Below, piece after piece: positions 16,550-24,741 of a stretch of DNA of 64,000 nucleotides. The number at the start of each line of letters is the position of its first letter. Position 1 is the stretch's first letter. The notes under the pieces were generated by a model. The model saw only the letters and a program-made list of their open reading frames with translations. It searched no databases and was not told where the DNA came from. The stretch is from CAXNKG01 sp964202965 (GTDB lineage Bacteria > Acidobacteriota > Vicinamibacteria > Vicinamibacterales > UBA2999). The position numbers were made by a program, and so were the translations under genes. Where the stretch lies: positions 29,566 to 93,565 of the forward strand of contig CAXNKG010000007.1 in assembly GCA_964202965.1 (NCBI GenBank), in the 5' to 3' direction.

Positions 16550-17812
16550 TCAGCGCTGCGCTATCGTCCGGAGGCGCATCGGCTTCAGCACGAACAGGGC
16601 CATCATGGCGGCGACGATGTTGAGGATGGCCGCGACATAGAAGACGGCGTGCCAGCTGCCGGTCGCCGTGGTCAGCACGTTGGCCAACGGGATCAGCAGC
16701 GCCGCCGTGCCTTTCGCCGTGTACAGCATGCCGTAGTTGGTGGTCGCGAACTTCCGGCCGTAGATGTCGGTGCAGGTCGCAGGGAACAGCGAGTAGATCT
16801 CGCCCCAGGCAAAGAACACCAGGCCGGACAGGATGACGAACAACAGCGGGTTGGCCGCGAACAGGAGCAGCGCATAGATGCCGATGCCTTCGATGAGGAA
16901 GGCGAAGAACATCGTGTTCTCGCGGCCGACGCGATCCGACACCCATCCGAAGAACGGCCGGCACACCCCGTTGAGCACGCGGTCGATCGTCAGGGCGAAC
17001 GTGAGCGCCGGCAGGGTCAGTCCCAGGATGGACACCGGGATGCCGGCGACGTTGAAGTCCGTGGCAATCGGCGCCAGCTGCGCCACCGCCATCAGGCCGC
17101 CGGACCCGACCATGACGAACATCGCGTACATCACCCAGAAGACCGGTGTCCTGAGCACTTCAGCGGGCCTGTAGTCCCGTCGTGTCTGCTGGACCGCCGT
17201 CGCCGCGGGTGCGGCGACCTCGCCGGCCTGCGGCGCGCGCATCAGCAGCGCGACCACGACCACGACGAGGCCCTGGCCGATTCCGAACCAGAGGAACGCG
17301 GATTCATATCCGCTCGACTGGATCATGTTGGAGATGGGAATCACGGTCAGCGCAGAACCGGCGCCGAAGCCCGCGGCCGTCAGGCCGGCCGCCAGGCCGC
17401 GCCGATCGGGAAACCATTTCAGCGCGTTGCCGACCGAGCCGCCGTAGATCACCCCCGCGCCGATGCCCCCGATCGCCGCGCCGAGGTACAGCAGGAACAA
17501 CGAGTCGGCGACCGAGTTGACGACCCACGCAATCGCCACCAGCACGCCGCTGCCGCTGATCATGACGCGCGGGCCGTACTTGTCGATGAGATACCCTTCA
17601 ATCGGGACGAGCCATGTCTCCGTCAACACGAAGATCGTGAAGGCGACCTGAATCGCCGCGCGGCCCCACTGATATTTCTCGTCGATCGGCCCGACGAACA
17701 GCGTCCAACCGTATTGCAGGTTGGCGATCATCACCATGCAGAGGATGCCGAAGAGCAGCTGTCCCCAGCGCGTTGCTGCGGACGCCTGGGAGCCGGTGAT
17801 GGTGGTGGTCAA
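16550..17812 (-). CDS. MFS transporter, oxalate/formate antiporter (OFA/OxlT) family
   Basis: 420 residues with 12 predicted helices. Family-like segments include YGWTLFVGPIDEKYQW, ETWLVPIEGYLIDKYGPR, GGIGAGVIYGGSVGNALKWF, PDRRGLAAGLTAAGFGAGSA and LFPATCTDIYGRKFATTNYG. These are typical of OFA carriers that exchange oxalate for formate or take up other monocarboxylates. It is divergent from the hydratase/CoA-transferase group that starts at 17922, and the CoA-transferase is of the formyl-CoA/oxalate type. The substrate is inferred from family and context only. Confidence 0.85.
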   Translation of the reverse strand: MTTTITGSQASAATRWGQLLFGILCMVMIANLQYGWTLFVGPIDEKYQWGRAAIQVAFTIFVLTETWLVPIEGYLIDKYGPRVMISGSGVLVAIAWVVNSVADSLFLLYLGAAIGGIGAGVIYGGSVGNALKWFPDRRGLAAGLTAAGFGAGSALTVIPISNMIQSSGYESAFLWFGIGQGLVVVVVALLMRAPQAGEVAAPAATAVQQTRRDYRPAEVLRTPVFWVMYAMFVMVGSGGLMAVAQLAPIATDFNVAGIPVSILGLTLPALTFALTIDRVLNGVCRPFFGWVSDRVGRENTMFFAFLIEGIGIYALLLFAANPLLFVILSGLVFFAWGEIYSLFPATCTDIYGRKFATTNYGMLYTAKGTAALLIPLANVLTTATGSWHAVFYVAAILNIVAAMMALFVLKPMRLRTIAQR

Positions 17813-17907
17813 ACGGGCGCCAGCCTATCATCCCGGCCGTCGGGTGTCGAGCGCGTCGCGCCGCCGTGCGCCGGATCGAACCCTTCGCGTGGGCGCCGTG
17901 CGCGGAC

Positions 17908-17913
17908 TACAAT
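17908..17913 (+). promoter_or_regulatory. -10 box TACAAT, eight bases before the 17922 start
   Basis: TACAAT at 17908-17913 precedes the ATG at 17922 by eight bases, and no ribosome site is visible between them. This fits a leaderless transcript for the hydratase-frc group. Confidence 0.45.
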
Positions 17914-17921
17914 ACTCGCCC

Positions 17922-18740
17922 ATGACTGACGCCAACGTCGCCGCGATCGCGCGCGAAATGCTCGACGCGTATGCCACCGGGAAATCGATCTCCGTACCGC
18001 CGTCGGCGCGCGACGGCGGCTTCGACCTCGACGCCGGCTACGCCGTGGAAGCCGAGATCGCCCGCCAGCGCAGGGCTGCGGGCCGGAACACCGTCGGGCG
18101 CAAGCTCGGCCTCGGGAATCGCGCCGTCTGGAAGACCTTGAATCTGAAGACGCTCGTGTGGGCCAGCATGTACGACGACACGGTCCAGTACGCGAAAAAC
18201 GGCCGCGGATCGGTTTCCGTGGGGATGATGCGTGCGCCGAAGATTGAGCCCGAGATCGCGGTGAAGCTCAAATCGGTCCCGGCCGCGGCGACAGCCGAAG
18301 CGGCGATCGAGGCGAGCGAGTGGATCGCGCTGGCGTTCGAAATCGTCGATTGCCCGTACCCGGAGTGGAAATTCCAGGGGGGCGATTTCATGGCCTCACT
18401 CGGCCTGCATGCGGCGCTACTCGTGGGCGAACCTCGCGCCGTTCGGCCCGGTGAAGCCGCGCAGCTGATCGAACGGCTCGGCGCGTTCACGGCCACCCTG
18501 ACGAAGAACGGCGAGGTCGCGCAGCAGGGTGGGGGCAAGAACGTGCTGGACAACCCGGCGCTCTGTCTCGCCGAATTCGTGTCGGCGCTGCCGCAGCAGA
18601 AATTCACGGAACCGCTACGGGCCGGCGAGATCATCACGACCGGATCGCTGACGCCGGCGCCGCTCGTCAGCGCCGGCGAACAGTGGCGGGTCGAAGCGTC
18701 GGGGCTCGACGTGGCGCCGCTGACCGTCGATCTGACATAA
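17922..18740 (+). CDS. 2-keto-4-pentenoate hydratase / FAH-family protein (MhpD-like)
   Basis: 272 residues. The fold and motifs follow the hydratase/decarboxylase branch of the fumarylacetoacetate hydrolase superfamily: GRKLGLGNRAVW near residues 52-63, PKIEPEIAVKL with the metal-binding glutamates, ALAFEIVDCPYPEWKFQ, and GEIITTGSLTPAPLV near the end. Such enzymes hydrate or decarboxylate 2-oxo acids in aromatic meta-cleavage pathways. No other meta-cleavage gene is nearby. The next gene, a CoA-transferase, begins 30 bases downstream, so a role in handling a small oxo-acid or dicarboxylate is plausible but unproven. Confidence 0.8.
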   Translation: MTDANVAAIAREMLDAYATGKSISVPPSARDGGFDLDAGYAVEAEIARQRRAAGRNTVGRKLGLGNRAVWKTLNLKTLVWASMYDDTVQYAKNGRGSVSVGMMRAPKIEPEIAVKLKSVPAAATAEAAIEASEWIALAFEIVDCPYPEWKFQGGDFMASLGLHAALLVGEPRAVRPGEAAQLIERLGAFTATLTKNGEVAQQGGGKNVLDNPALCLAEFVSALPQQKFTEPLRAGEIITTGSLTPAPLVSAGEQWRVEASGLDVAPLTVDLT

Positions 18741-18770
18741 CCGCTTCACGACGACGAGGTACAGAGATAC

Positions 18771-20021
18771 ATGGGAAAGGCCCTGGAGGGGATTCGCATC
18801 CTGGATATGACACACGTGCAGTCGGGACCGACCTGCACGCAGATTCTGGCCTGGTTCGGAGCGGACGTCATCAAGGTCGAACGGCCGGGCGAGGGCGATC
18901 CGACGCGCGGCCAGCTGCGCGACAAACCGGGAGTGGACAGTCTCTATTTCACGATGCTGAACAGCAACAAGCGCGGCATCACATTGAATCCCAAGACGGA
19001 AGCCGGCAAGAAGATCTTCGCGACGCTGATCGAGAAGTGCGACGTGATGGTGGAGAACTTCGCGCCAGGCGCGATCGACCGCATGGGCTTTCCGTGGGAA
19101 AAGATCCAGCAGCTCAACCCGCGCATGATCTATGCGTCGGTGAAAGGATTCGGTCCCGGCCCGTACGAAGACTGCAAGGTGTACGAGAACGTCGCGCAGT
19201 GCACGGGCGGCTCCGCGTCGACGACCGGGGAGATCGGCAGGGTCCCTCTGGTCACCGGCTCCCAGATCGGCGACTCCGGCACGGGCATCCACCTGGTGGC
19301 GGGAATCCTGGCGGCGCTCTTCCAGCGCGAAACGAGCGGGCGTGGCCAGCGCGTGACTTGCGCGATGCAGGATGCGGTGCTGAACCTCTGCCGCGTGAAG
19401 CTGCGCGATCAGCAGCGCCTGGCCGAGACGGGTGTCCTCAAGGAGTATCCGCAATATCCGAATGGAAAATTCGGCGACGCCGTCCCCCGCGCCGGCAATG
19501 CCTCCGGCGGCGGACACCCGGGCTGGATCGTCAAGTGCAAGGGCTGGGAGACCGACCCGGACGCCTACATCTACGTGATCGCGCAGGTGCAGGCGTTCCC
19601 GACGCTCGCCAAGGTGATCGGGCACGCCGATTGGCTCGACGATCCGAACTTCAACACGCCTGATGCGCGCCTTCCCAGGCTGGCGGAGGTGTTCGCGGAG
19701 ATTGAGAAGTGGACCATGACCATGGGCAAGATGGAGGTCATGGAGGTGTTGAATCCGCTCAACGTACCCTGCGGTCCGATTCTCTCAATGAAAGAGCTGG
19801 CCGAGGAGCCCTCCCTTCGCAAGACCGGAACCATTGTGGAAGTGGACCATCCCGAGCGCGGCACGTATCTGACGGTCGGCAATCCGATCAAGCTGTCGGA
19901 TTCGCCAGCCGACGTCCGGCGTTCGCCGCTGTTCGGGGAGCACACCGAAGAAGTGCTGAAGACCGTCTGTGGTCTCAGCGATGCCGACATTCAGGCAGCG
20001 CGCCAGCAGGGCGCCATCTAG
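18771..20021 (+). CDS. frc: Formyl-CoA:oxalate CoA-transferase homologue (class III CoA-transferase)
   Basis: 416 residues, the usual length of Frc. It follows the Oxalobacter enzyme closely from memory: THVQSGPTCTQ, GDPTRGQLRDKPGVDSLYFT, VMVENFAPGAIDRMGFPWE, KVYENVAQCTGGSASTTG, GNASGGGHPGW and NVPCGPILSMKELA. The catalytic aspartate corresponds to Asp168 in Q-I-G-D-S-G. Frc moves CoA from formyl-CoA to oxalate. The usual partner oxc (oxalyl-CoA decarboxylase) is not in the window. An OFA carrier is divergent nearby, which supports an oxalate-like substrate. Another dicarboxylate cannot be excluded. Confidence 0.82.
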   Translation: MGKALEGIRILDMTHVQSGPTCTQILAWFGADVIKVERPGEGDPTRGQLRDKPGVDSLYFTMLNSNKRGITLNPKTEAGKKIFATLIEKCDVMVENFAPGAIDRMGFPWEKIQQLNPRMIYASVKGFGPGPYEDCKVYENVAQCTGGSASTTGEIGRVPLVTGSQIGDSGTGIHLVAGILAALFQRETSGRGQRVTCAMQDAVLNLCRVKLRDQQRLAETGVLKEYPQYPNGKFGDAVPRAGNASGGGHPGWIVKCKGWETDPDAYIYVIAQVQAFPTLAKVIGHADWLDDPNFNTPDARLPRLAEVFAEIEKWTMTMGKMEVMEVLNPLNVPCGPILSMKELAEEPSLRKTGTIVEVDHPERGTYLTVGNPIKLSDSPADVRRSPLFGEHTEEVLKTVCGLSDADIQAARQQGAI

Positions 20022-20030
20022 GAGCAGGTC

Positions 20031-21098
20031 GTGGCCTACAACGTTCTCGTGCTCGGTGCCTCGTACGGATCGCTCTTCGCGACCAAGCTGCTCATGGCAG
20101 GTCATCACGCGACGCTCGTGTGCACGAAACCGACCGCCGACCTGATTAATCGCGAGGGCACCGTCGTGCGGATGCCGATCAAGGGTCGCGAAACGCCTGT
20201 CGATATTTCCTCGAAGACGCTGTCCGGCCGGCTGACTGCCGCCGCGCCCGACGAGGTCGATCCGGCGAAGTACGACCTCATCGTCCTCGGGATGCAGGAA
20301 GCGCAGTACGGCGCGCCGGGCGTGCGCGACCTCACGCAGCGTGTCGCCAAGTCGCGGAAGCCCTGCCTCGCGATCATGAACATGCCGCCCTTGCCGTATC
20401 TCAAGCGCATTCCCGGGCTGTCGACGGAGGGACTCGATGCGTGCTACGCGGACCCTGGCGTATGGACGGCGTTCGACCCCGCGCTGGTGACGCTGGCGAG
20501 TCCAGATCCGCAGGCCTTCCGTCCTCCCGATCAGCCGAAAAACGTGCTGCAGGTCGGGCTGCCGACCAACTTCAAGGCGGCGCGGTTCGAGACAGACGAA
20601 GCGACGGCAATCCTGCGGAGGCTGGAATCGGATATCGAGGCGGCGCGCTTCGATCCGGGCGGCGGACCGATCGAGATCCCCGTCAAACTCAAGGTGCACG
20701 ATTCGATCTTTGTTCCGCTCGCCAAGTGGCCGATGCTGATGGCGGGGAATTACCGCTGCATTCGCAGGGACGACATGATCCCGATCCGCGAAGCGGTCCA
20801 CGCCGACCTCACCCAGTCGCGCGAGGTGTACGATTGGGCCTCGACGCTGTGTACGTCGCTGGGCGCCGAGGACGAGGACCTGGTCCCCTTCGAGAAGTAC
20901 GCGAAGGCGGCCGAGGGCCTGGGCAAGCCGTCCTCGGCGGCGCGGGCGCTCTTCGGCGGCGCGCAGAACATCGAGCGGGTCGATTGCCTGGTCCGCCGGA
21001 TCGCGAAGCAGCACGGGCTCGAATCGCCGGTGCTCGACGAGATCGTGCGTTTCGTGGATGACCGGCTTGTGAAGAATCGCGCGGCGCAGGGCGTCTGA
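20031..21098 (+). CDS. Ketopantoate reductase-like NAD(P)-dependent oxidoreductase (PanE/ApbA family)
   Basis: 355 residues from GTG, nine bases after frc. The N-terminal Rossmann motif is VLVLGASYGSLFATKLLMAGH, and the C-terminal half is helical with F-V-P-L-A-K-W, as in the PanE C-terminal domain. It is longer than classical PanE (about 300), and the canonical G-x-G-x-x-G is G-A-S-Y-G. True pantoate synthesis is not indicated. It may reduce a 2-oxo acid handled by the neighbouring hydratase and CoA-transferase. This is inference from operon position. Confidence 0.65.
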   Translation: MAYNVLVLGASYGSLFATKLLMAGHHATLVCTKPTADLINREGTVVRMPIKGRETPVDISSKTLSGRLTAAAPDEVDPAKYDLIVLGMQEAQYGAPGVRDLTQRVAKSRKPCLAIMNMPPLPYLKRIPGLSTEGLDACYADPGVWTAFDPALVTLASPDPQAFRPPDQPKNVLQVGLPTNFKAARFETDEATAILRRLESDIEAARFDPGGGPIEIPVKLKVHDSIFVPLAKWPMLMAGNYRCIRRDDMIPIREAVHADLTQSREVYDWASTLCTSLGAEDEDLVPFEKYAKAAEGLGKPSSAARALFGGAQNIERVDCLVRRIAKQHGLESPVLDEIVRFVDDRLVKNRAAQGV

Positions 21099-21120
21099 GC
21101 CGCTGCAGATAAGGAGTGCC

Positions 21121-22431
21121 ATGACGAAGACTGCGATCGGCGTGCTTGCGCTGGCTATCGGACTCGCGGCCGGCGTTCCCCTGGGCGGCCGGTTGATGGC
21201 TCCAGAGGGGGCGCCGGCAGGTTCGGCACCGGCACCGGCGTCGGCGTCGGCCGTGGCCGACGCAGTCGGGGCGCAGGACATTTCCGGTCCGTACGACGTC
21301 GTCGAAGGGTGGCCGAAAGATCTGGCCACGCTGCCCGGCCACGACAAGTGGACGTACGGGAGCGCGCGCGGCATTTTCGCGGAGAGCCCGGACCGCGTCT
21401 ATCTGTTGGGCGGCGGCGAGCTGCCGAGCATCCCACGCCCGTCGAGAACGAAGCTCGGCCCCAGTCTCGAGTTTCCGATCGGCGGCGTGCCGTTTCGCAA
21501 CGCGAACCAGCTGACGCCCCCGGGCGGCGGCGGGTCCGGTTCGGATCCGGCGAAGGGGATGGACCTGTGGCGCGGCGCCGAGCCGCCGTTCCGCGAGCTC
21601 GGTGTCGACGCGCGCTGGGAACACTCGATCGTCGTCGTCAACGCGCAGGGCGACATCCTCGAAGGGTGGACGCAGTGGGACCAGATGATGAAGCGGCCGC
21701 ACGCCGTCTACGTCAGTCCCTACGATGCCGAGAAGCACGTCTGGGTCGTGGACGATCACACCCACGCCATCTACAAGTTCACGAATGACGGCAAGACGCT
21801 CGTGCAGACGATCGGTACACCGAACGTCGCGGGCGCCGACGGCACCCACTTCAACCGGCCGACGTTCATGGCGTGGCTGCCCGACGGCAGCTTCTACGTG
21901 TCGGACGGGTATAACGGCACGCGCGTCGCCAAGTTCGACGCGAGCGGGAAGTTCCTGCTGGACTTCGGGATGCGCGGCGAGTCGGGCAAGGAGACGCGGC
22001 CCGGCTACATGAACAACGTGCACGGCGTGGCCGTCGACGTCGAGACGCGGCGCGTCTTCGTCAACGACCGCGACAACCACCGCATCCAGATCTTCGACGA
22101 GAACGGCGCGTACCTGTCGGAATGGAAGATCGCGGTCAGTCCCTCGAGCCTGCACTTCGTCGAGATCGCCGCCGATCGGACGCTGGCGACCTTCGACCGC
22201 AATACCCATAAGATGCTCAAATACGGCCTCGACGGCCGCCTGATCTACTCGTGGGGCACCGTGGCCGACTTTCCCGGGACCCTCTGGGGCGTCCACGGCA
22301 TGAGCGTCGACCAGGAGGGAAATCTGTACGTGGCGGAGGTGGATTCGGGCCGCTTCCAGAAGTTCGCCCCCAGAGCCGGCGCCAACCCCGCCTATCTGAT
22401 CGGAAAGCCGGTATATTCCGCGTGGAAGTAA
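21121..22431 (+). CDS. Exported NHL-repeat beta-propeller protein (peptidylamidoglycolate-lyase-like)
   Basis: 436 residues with an N-terminal hydrophobic signal or anchor (about residues 5-23), then an Ala/Pro/Ser linker. From about residue 170 NHL propeller blades are visible: WVVDDHTHAIYKF, FYVSDGYNGTRVAKFDASGK, NNVHGVAVDVETRRVFVNDR, DNHRIQIFDENGAYLSEWK and GNLYVAEVDSGRFQKF. This pattern is that of the peptidyl-alpha-hydroxyglycine alpha-amidating lyase-like group in bacteria. Location is periplasmic or surface. The reaction-centre-type cytochrome gene starts nine bases after it, so the two are in one operon. Confidence 0.78.
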   Translation: MTKTAIGVLALAIGLAAGVPLGGRLMAPEGAPAGSAPAPASASAVADAVGAQDISGPYDVVEGWPKDLATLPGHDKWTYGSARGIFAESPDRVYLLGGGELPSIPRPSRTKLGPSLEFPIGGVPFRNANQLTPPGGGGSGSDPAKGMDLWRGAEPPFRELGVDARWEHSIVVVNAQGDILEGWTQWDQMMKRPHAVYVSPYDAEKHVWVVDDHTHAIYKFTNDGKTLVQTIGTPNVAGADGTHFNRPTFMAWLPDGSFYVSDGYNGTRVAKFDASGKFLLDFGMRGESGKETRPGYMNNVHGVAVDVETRRVFVNDRDNHRIQIFDENGAYLSEWKIAVSPSSLHFVEIAADRTLATFDRNTHKMLKYGLDGRLIYSWGTVADFPGTLWGVHGMSVDQEGNLYVAEVDSGRFQKFAPRAGANPAYLIGKPVYSAWK

Positions 22432-22439
22432 GGAGACAT

Positions 22440-23582
22440 ATGCGCAGGTTCCTTGGTCTCGCGATTCTCGGTCTCACGGCATTACTCGGCGCGGGCGTCT
22501 CGGCGCAGGCCCCGAAACCGGCCGCCGCCGCGGCCGAGCGGGTCCTTCTCACAGACGACGTGTTCAAGACGGTCACCCTGTTGCGCGGCATTCCGGTCGA
22601 TACGTTCTTCGAAGCGATGGGGATGTTCGCCAATGCCATGGGAAACGACTGCACCTTCTGCCACGACTCCAAGGCCTATTTCGACAAGGCGCTCTTTGCC
22701 TCGCCGACGCCGCGCATCCAGAAGGCGCGGCAGATGATGGTGATGATGAACGACCTGAACCGGCGGTACTTTGCCGGCCAGACGCGCGTCACCTGCTTCA
22801 CGTGCCACCAGGGCAACAACGCGCCGACGAGCGATCCCGACTTCATGGTGCAGTACGGCGAGCCGACCGAGAATCCGAACCTGCGCGATTTCCCGACCGA
22901 TGCGCGTATCACGGCGGATGCGGTGTTCGACAAGTACATCCAGGCGCTCGGCGGCGCGCAGCGCGTGGCCGCGTTCACGAGTTACACGGCCAAAGGCACC
23001 TACAACGGCTTCGATACGTCGTTCGACAAGGTGCCGGTGGAGCTCTATGGCCGCGCGCCCGGCCAGCAGGCGATGGTGGTGCACTTCTCGACCGGGGTGA
23101 GCACGCGCGTATTCGACGGCACGGGCGGATGGATGTCGGGTCCCGACACGCCGCTGCCGCTGCTGACGCTGACGGAGGGCAACCTGGATCGCGCCAGGCT
23201 CGAGGCAGTCGCCGCGTTCCCGGCCGGTCTCCGCCAGGCCTTTCCCCGGTGGCGCGGGGGCCGCACCGCCATCGACGACGCGGAGGTCGTCGTGCTGCAG
23301 GGAATGGATGCGGCCGGCCAGCCGGTCGCGCACTTCTATTTCAACGAAGCCGGATTGCTCGTCCGCATGATCCGCTTCACGCGCACGCCGGTCGGCTTCG
23401 TCCCGACGCAGATCGACTACAGCGACTACCGCGACGTTGCGGGGGTGAAGGTCCCGTTCACGCGCAGAGTCTCGCAGACCTACATGCAGATGACGGTCGA
23501 GCTCACCGACGTGCAGCCGAACGCCGCGGTCGCCGCCACGCGCTTCGCACGGCCGATGCCGTATGCACGTTCGAGAATCTGA
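22440..23582 (+). CDS. Cytochrome c with photosynthetic reaction-centre cytochrome-subunit-like domain
   Basis: 380 residues from the ATG at 22440 with AAGGAGAC before it. A signal peptide precedes two heme-binding motifs, CTFCH (Cys71) and CFTCH (Cys119), within a domain like the PufC cytochrome subunit (PF02276), which in acidobacteria is found without photosynthesis. The C-terminal 220 residues form an outer-membrane-lipoprotein-like beta domain (I-D-Y-S-D-Y, V-P-F-T-R-R) such as those appended to MBL or LolA-like proteins. It probably transfers electrons in the periplasm. Its stop overlaps the next start (TGATG). Confidence 0.78.
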   Translation: MRRFLGLAILGLTALLGAGVSAQAPKPAAAAAERVLLTDDVFKTVTLLRGIPVDTFFEAMGMFANAMGNDCTFCHDSKAYFDKALFASPTPRIQKARQMMVMMNDLNRRYFAGQTRVTCFTCHQGNNAPTSDPDFMVQYGEPTENPNLRDFPTDARITADAVFDKYIQALGGAQRVAAFTSYTAKGTYNGFDTSFDKVPVELYGRAPGQQAMVVHFSTGVSTRVFDGTGGWMSGPDTPLPLLTLTEGNLDRARLEAVAAFPAGLRQAFPRWRGGRTAIDDAEVVVLQGMDAAGQPVAHFYFNEAGLLVRMIRFTRTPVGFVPTQIDYSDYRDVAGVKVPFTRRVSQTYMQMTVELTDVQPNAAVAATRFARPMPYARSRI

Positions 23583-23980
23583 TGCGGACTGCGACGTTCC
23601 TCCTGCTCGCGCTCGCGCTGCCCGCGCAGGCCGCCGCGCATCATTCGTTCTCGGCCGAATTCGACGGCAACGCCCCGATCACGCTCAAGGGCAAGCTCTC
23701 GAAGATGGAGTGGGTCAACCCGCACGGCTGGCTGCACATCGACGTGGCGCAGCCCGACGGGAAAGTCGTGACGTGGGCCGTCGAGACGGGCGCGACCAAT
23801 GCCCTCATGCGGCGTGGCCTGCGACAGGCCGATTTCCCGATCGGCAGCGAGGTGGTGGTCCAGGGGTTCAAGGCGAAGAACGGGTCGCCGAGCGCCAACG
23901 GCAGCTCGGTCACCTTCGCTGACGGGCGCAACTTCTTCCTTGGCGCGAGCGATGCGCCGCAGGGGAGCCCAGCACGGTAA
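23582..23980 (+). CDS. Secreted DUF6152-type protein
   Basis: 132 residues. The signal peptide is followed by AHHSFSAEFD, then LKGKLSKMEWVNPHGWLHID and FADGRNFFLG. It is about 65-70% similar by eye to the protein at 27794-28198, which points to a local duplication. It starts inside the stop of the cytochrome gene (TGATG), and its end overlaps the start region of the GIW protein by seven bases. The E-W-x-N-P-H core is the family hallmark. Function unknown; periplasmic. Confidence 0.75.
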   Translation: MRTATFLLLALALPAQAAAHHSFSAEFDGNAPITLKGKLSKMEWVNPHGWLHIDVAQPDGKVVTWAVETGATNALMRRGLRQADFPIGSEVVVQGFKAKNGSPSANGSSVTFADGRNFFLGASDAPQGSPAR

Positions 23981-24741
23981 AGGCGCCACGGCGGCTGGCG
24001 GCGCGGCTCCTGCTGGCGGCGACGGTCCTCGCGCTGGCGCCGGGTCCGCTGCAGGCGCAGGCGGTCGCGCGCACGCCCGACGGCAAGCCCGATCTGTCCG
24101 GCATCTGGCAGGCGGTCACCACGGCCAGCTGGAATATCCAGGCGCACGCGGCTGAGAAGGACGTGCCCGCCGGACTGGGCATCGTCGAGGGGAATGACAT
24201 CCCGTATCAGCCGTGGGCCCTCGCGAAGCAGCAGGCAAACTACGCCGCTCGCGCGACGGCCGATCCCGAACGCCGCTGCTATCTTCCCGGCGTTCCGCGG
24301 GTCATGTACCTGCCGTATCCCTTCCAGATTTTTCAGACGGCACAGCACATCGCCATGACATTCGAATGGGCGCACGTCGTCCGGCGGATCTATGTGAATA
24401 CGCCCCATCCGCCGGGACCGATCGAGTGGTGGATGGGAGATTCACGCGGCCGGTGGGAGGGCGACACGCTCGTTGTCGACGTCGTGCATTTCACGGACAA
24501 GACCTGGTTCGACCGCGCCGGCAATTTTCACAGCTCCGCTCTCCACGTCGTCGAGCGGTACACGCCGATGGGGCCGAACCATATCCAGTACGAGGCGACG
24601 ATCGAGGATCCGATGGTCTTTACGCGGCCGTGGACGATCAGCGTTCCGATCTATCGCCGCACGGAGGCCAATGTGCGCCTTCTGGAGTACGAGTGCTATA
24701 CCTTTGGATTCGAGCACACATGGCTCAAGCCGCCGCAATGA
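23974..24741 (+). CDS. Secreted GIW-family protein with apparent ACG start
   Basis: 255 residues if started at ACG (23974). The frame has no ATG, GTG or TTG between the upstream stop (23920) and the GTG at 24163, yet it encodes a complete signal peptide and the family N-terminus (RTPDGKPDLSGIWQAV). AGGGGAG at 23961-23967 sits six bases before the ACG. The homologue at 29130-29897 is also 255 residues and lines up with this start. Conserved blocks are IPYQPWALAK, P-x-V-x-R-x-MY, GDSRGRWEGDTLVVDVVHFT, WFDRAGNFHS and ATIEDPMVFTRPW. I know no function for this family. The start may be a true ACG, an ATG-to-ACG mutation or a base error. Confidence 0.68.
   Translation, partial: TVKAPRRLAARLLLAATVLALAPGPLQAQAVARTPDGKPDLSGIWQAVTTASWNIQAHAAEKDVPAGLGIVEGNDIPYQPWALAKQQANYAARATADPERRCYLPGVPRVMYLPYPFQIFQTAQHIAMTFEWAHVVRRIYVNTPHPPGPIEWWMGDSRGRWEGDTLVVDVVHFTDKTWFDRAGNFHSSALHVVERYTPMGPNHIQYEATIEDPMVFTRPWTISVPIYRRTEANVRLLEYECYTFGFEHTWLKPPQ

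Noticed and set aside
14469..16964. A minus-strand open frame of 831 codons opposite malate synthase
   Set aside because: Shadow frame of a high-GC gene; low-complexity Arg/His-rich translation without motifs.
17922..21098. A complete aromatic meta-cleavage operon
   Set aside because: Only one hydratase-like gene is present; there is no ring-cleavage dioxygenase, tautomerase or aldolase nearby.
22440..23582. Evidence for photosynthesis
   Set aside because: Only two CxxCH motifs and no reaction-centre or pigment genes in the window; the cytochrome domain is known in non-phototrophs.
23952..24162. A frameshift to explain the missing start of the 23974 gene, using the ATG at 23952
   Set aside because: The ATG frame gives a Gly/Ala-rich non-homologous peptide, while the ACG frame alone gives a signal peptide and the paralogue's exact length.
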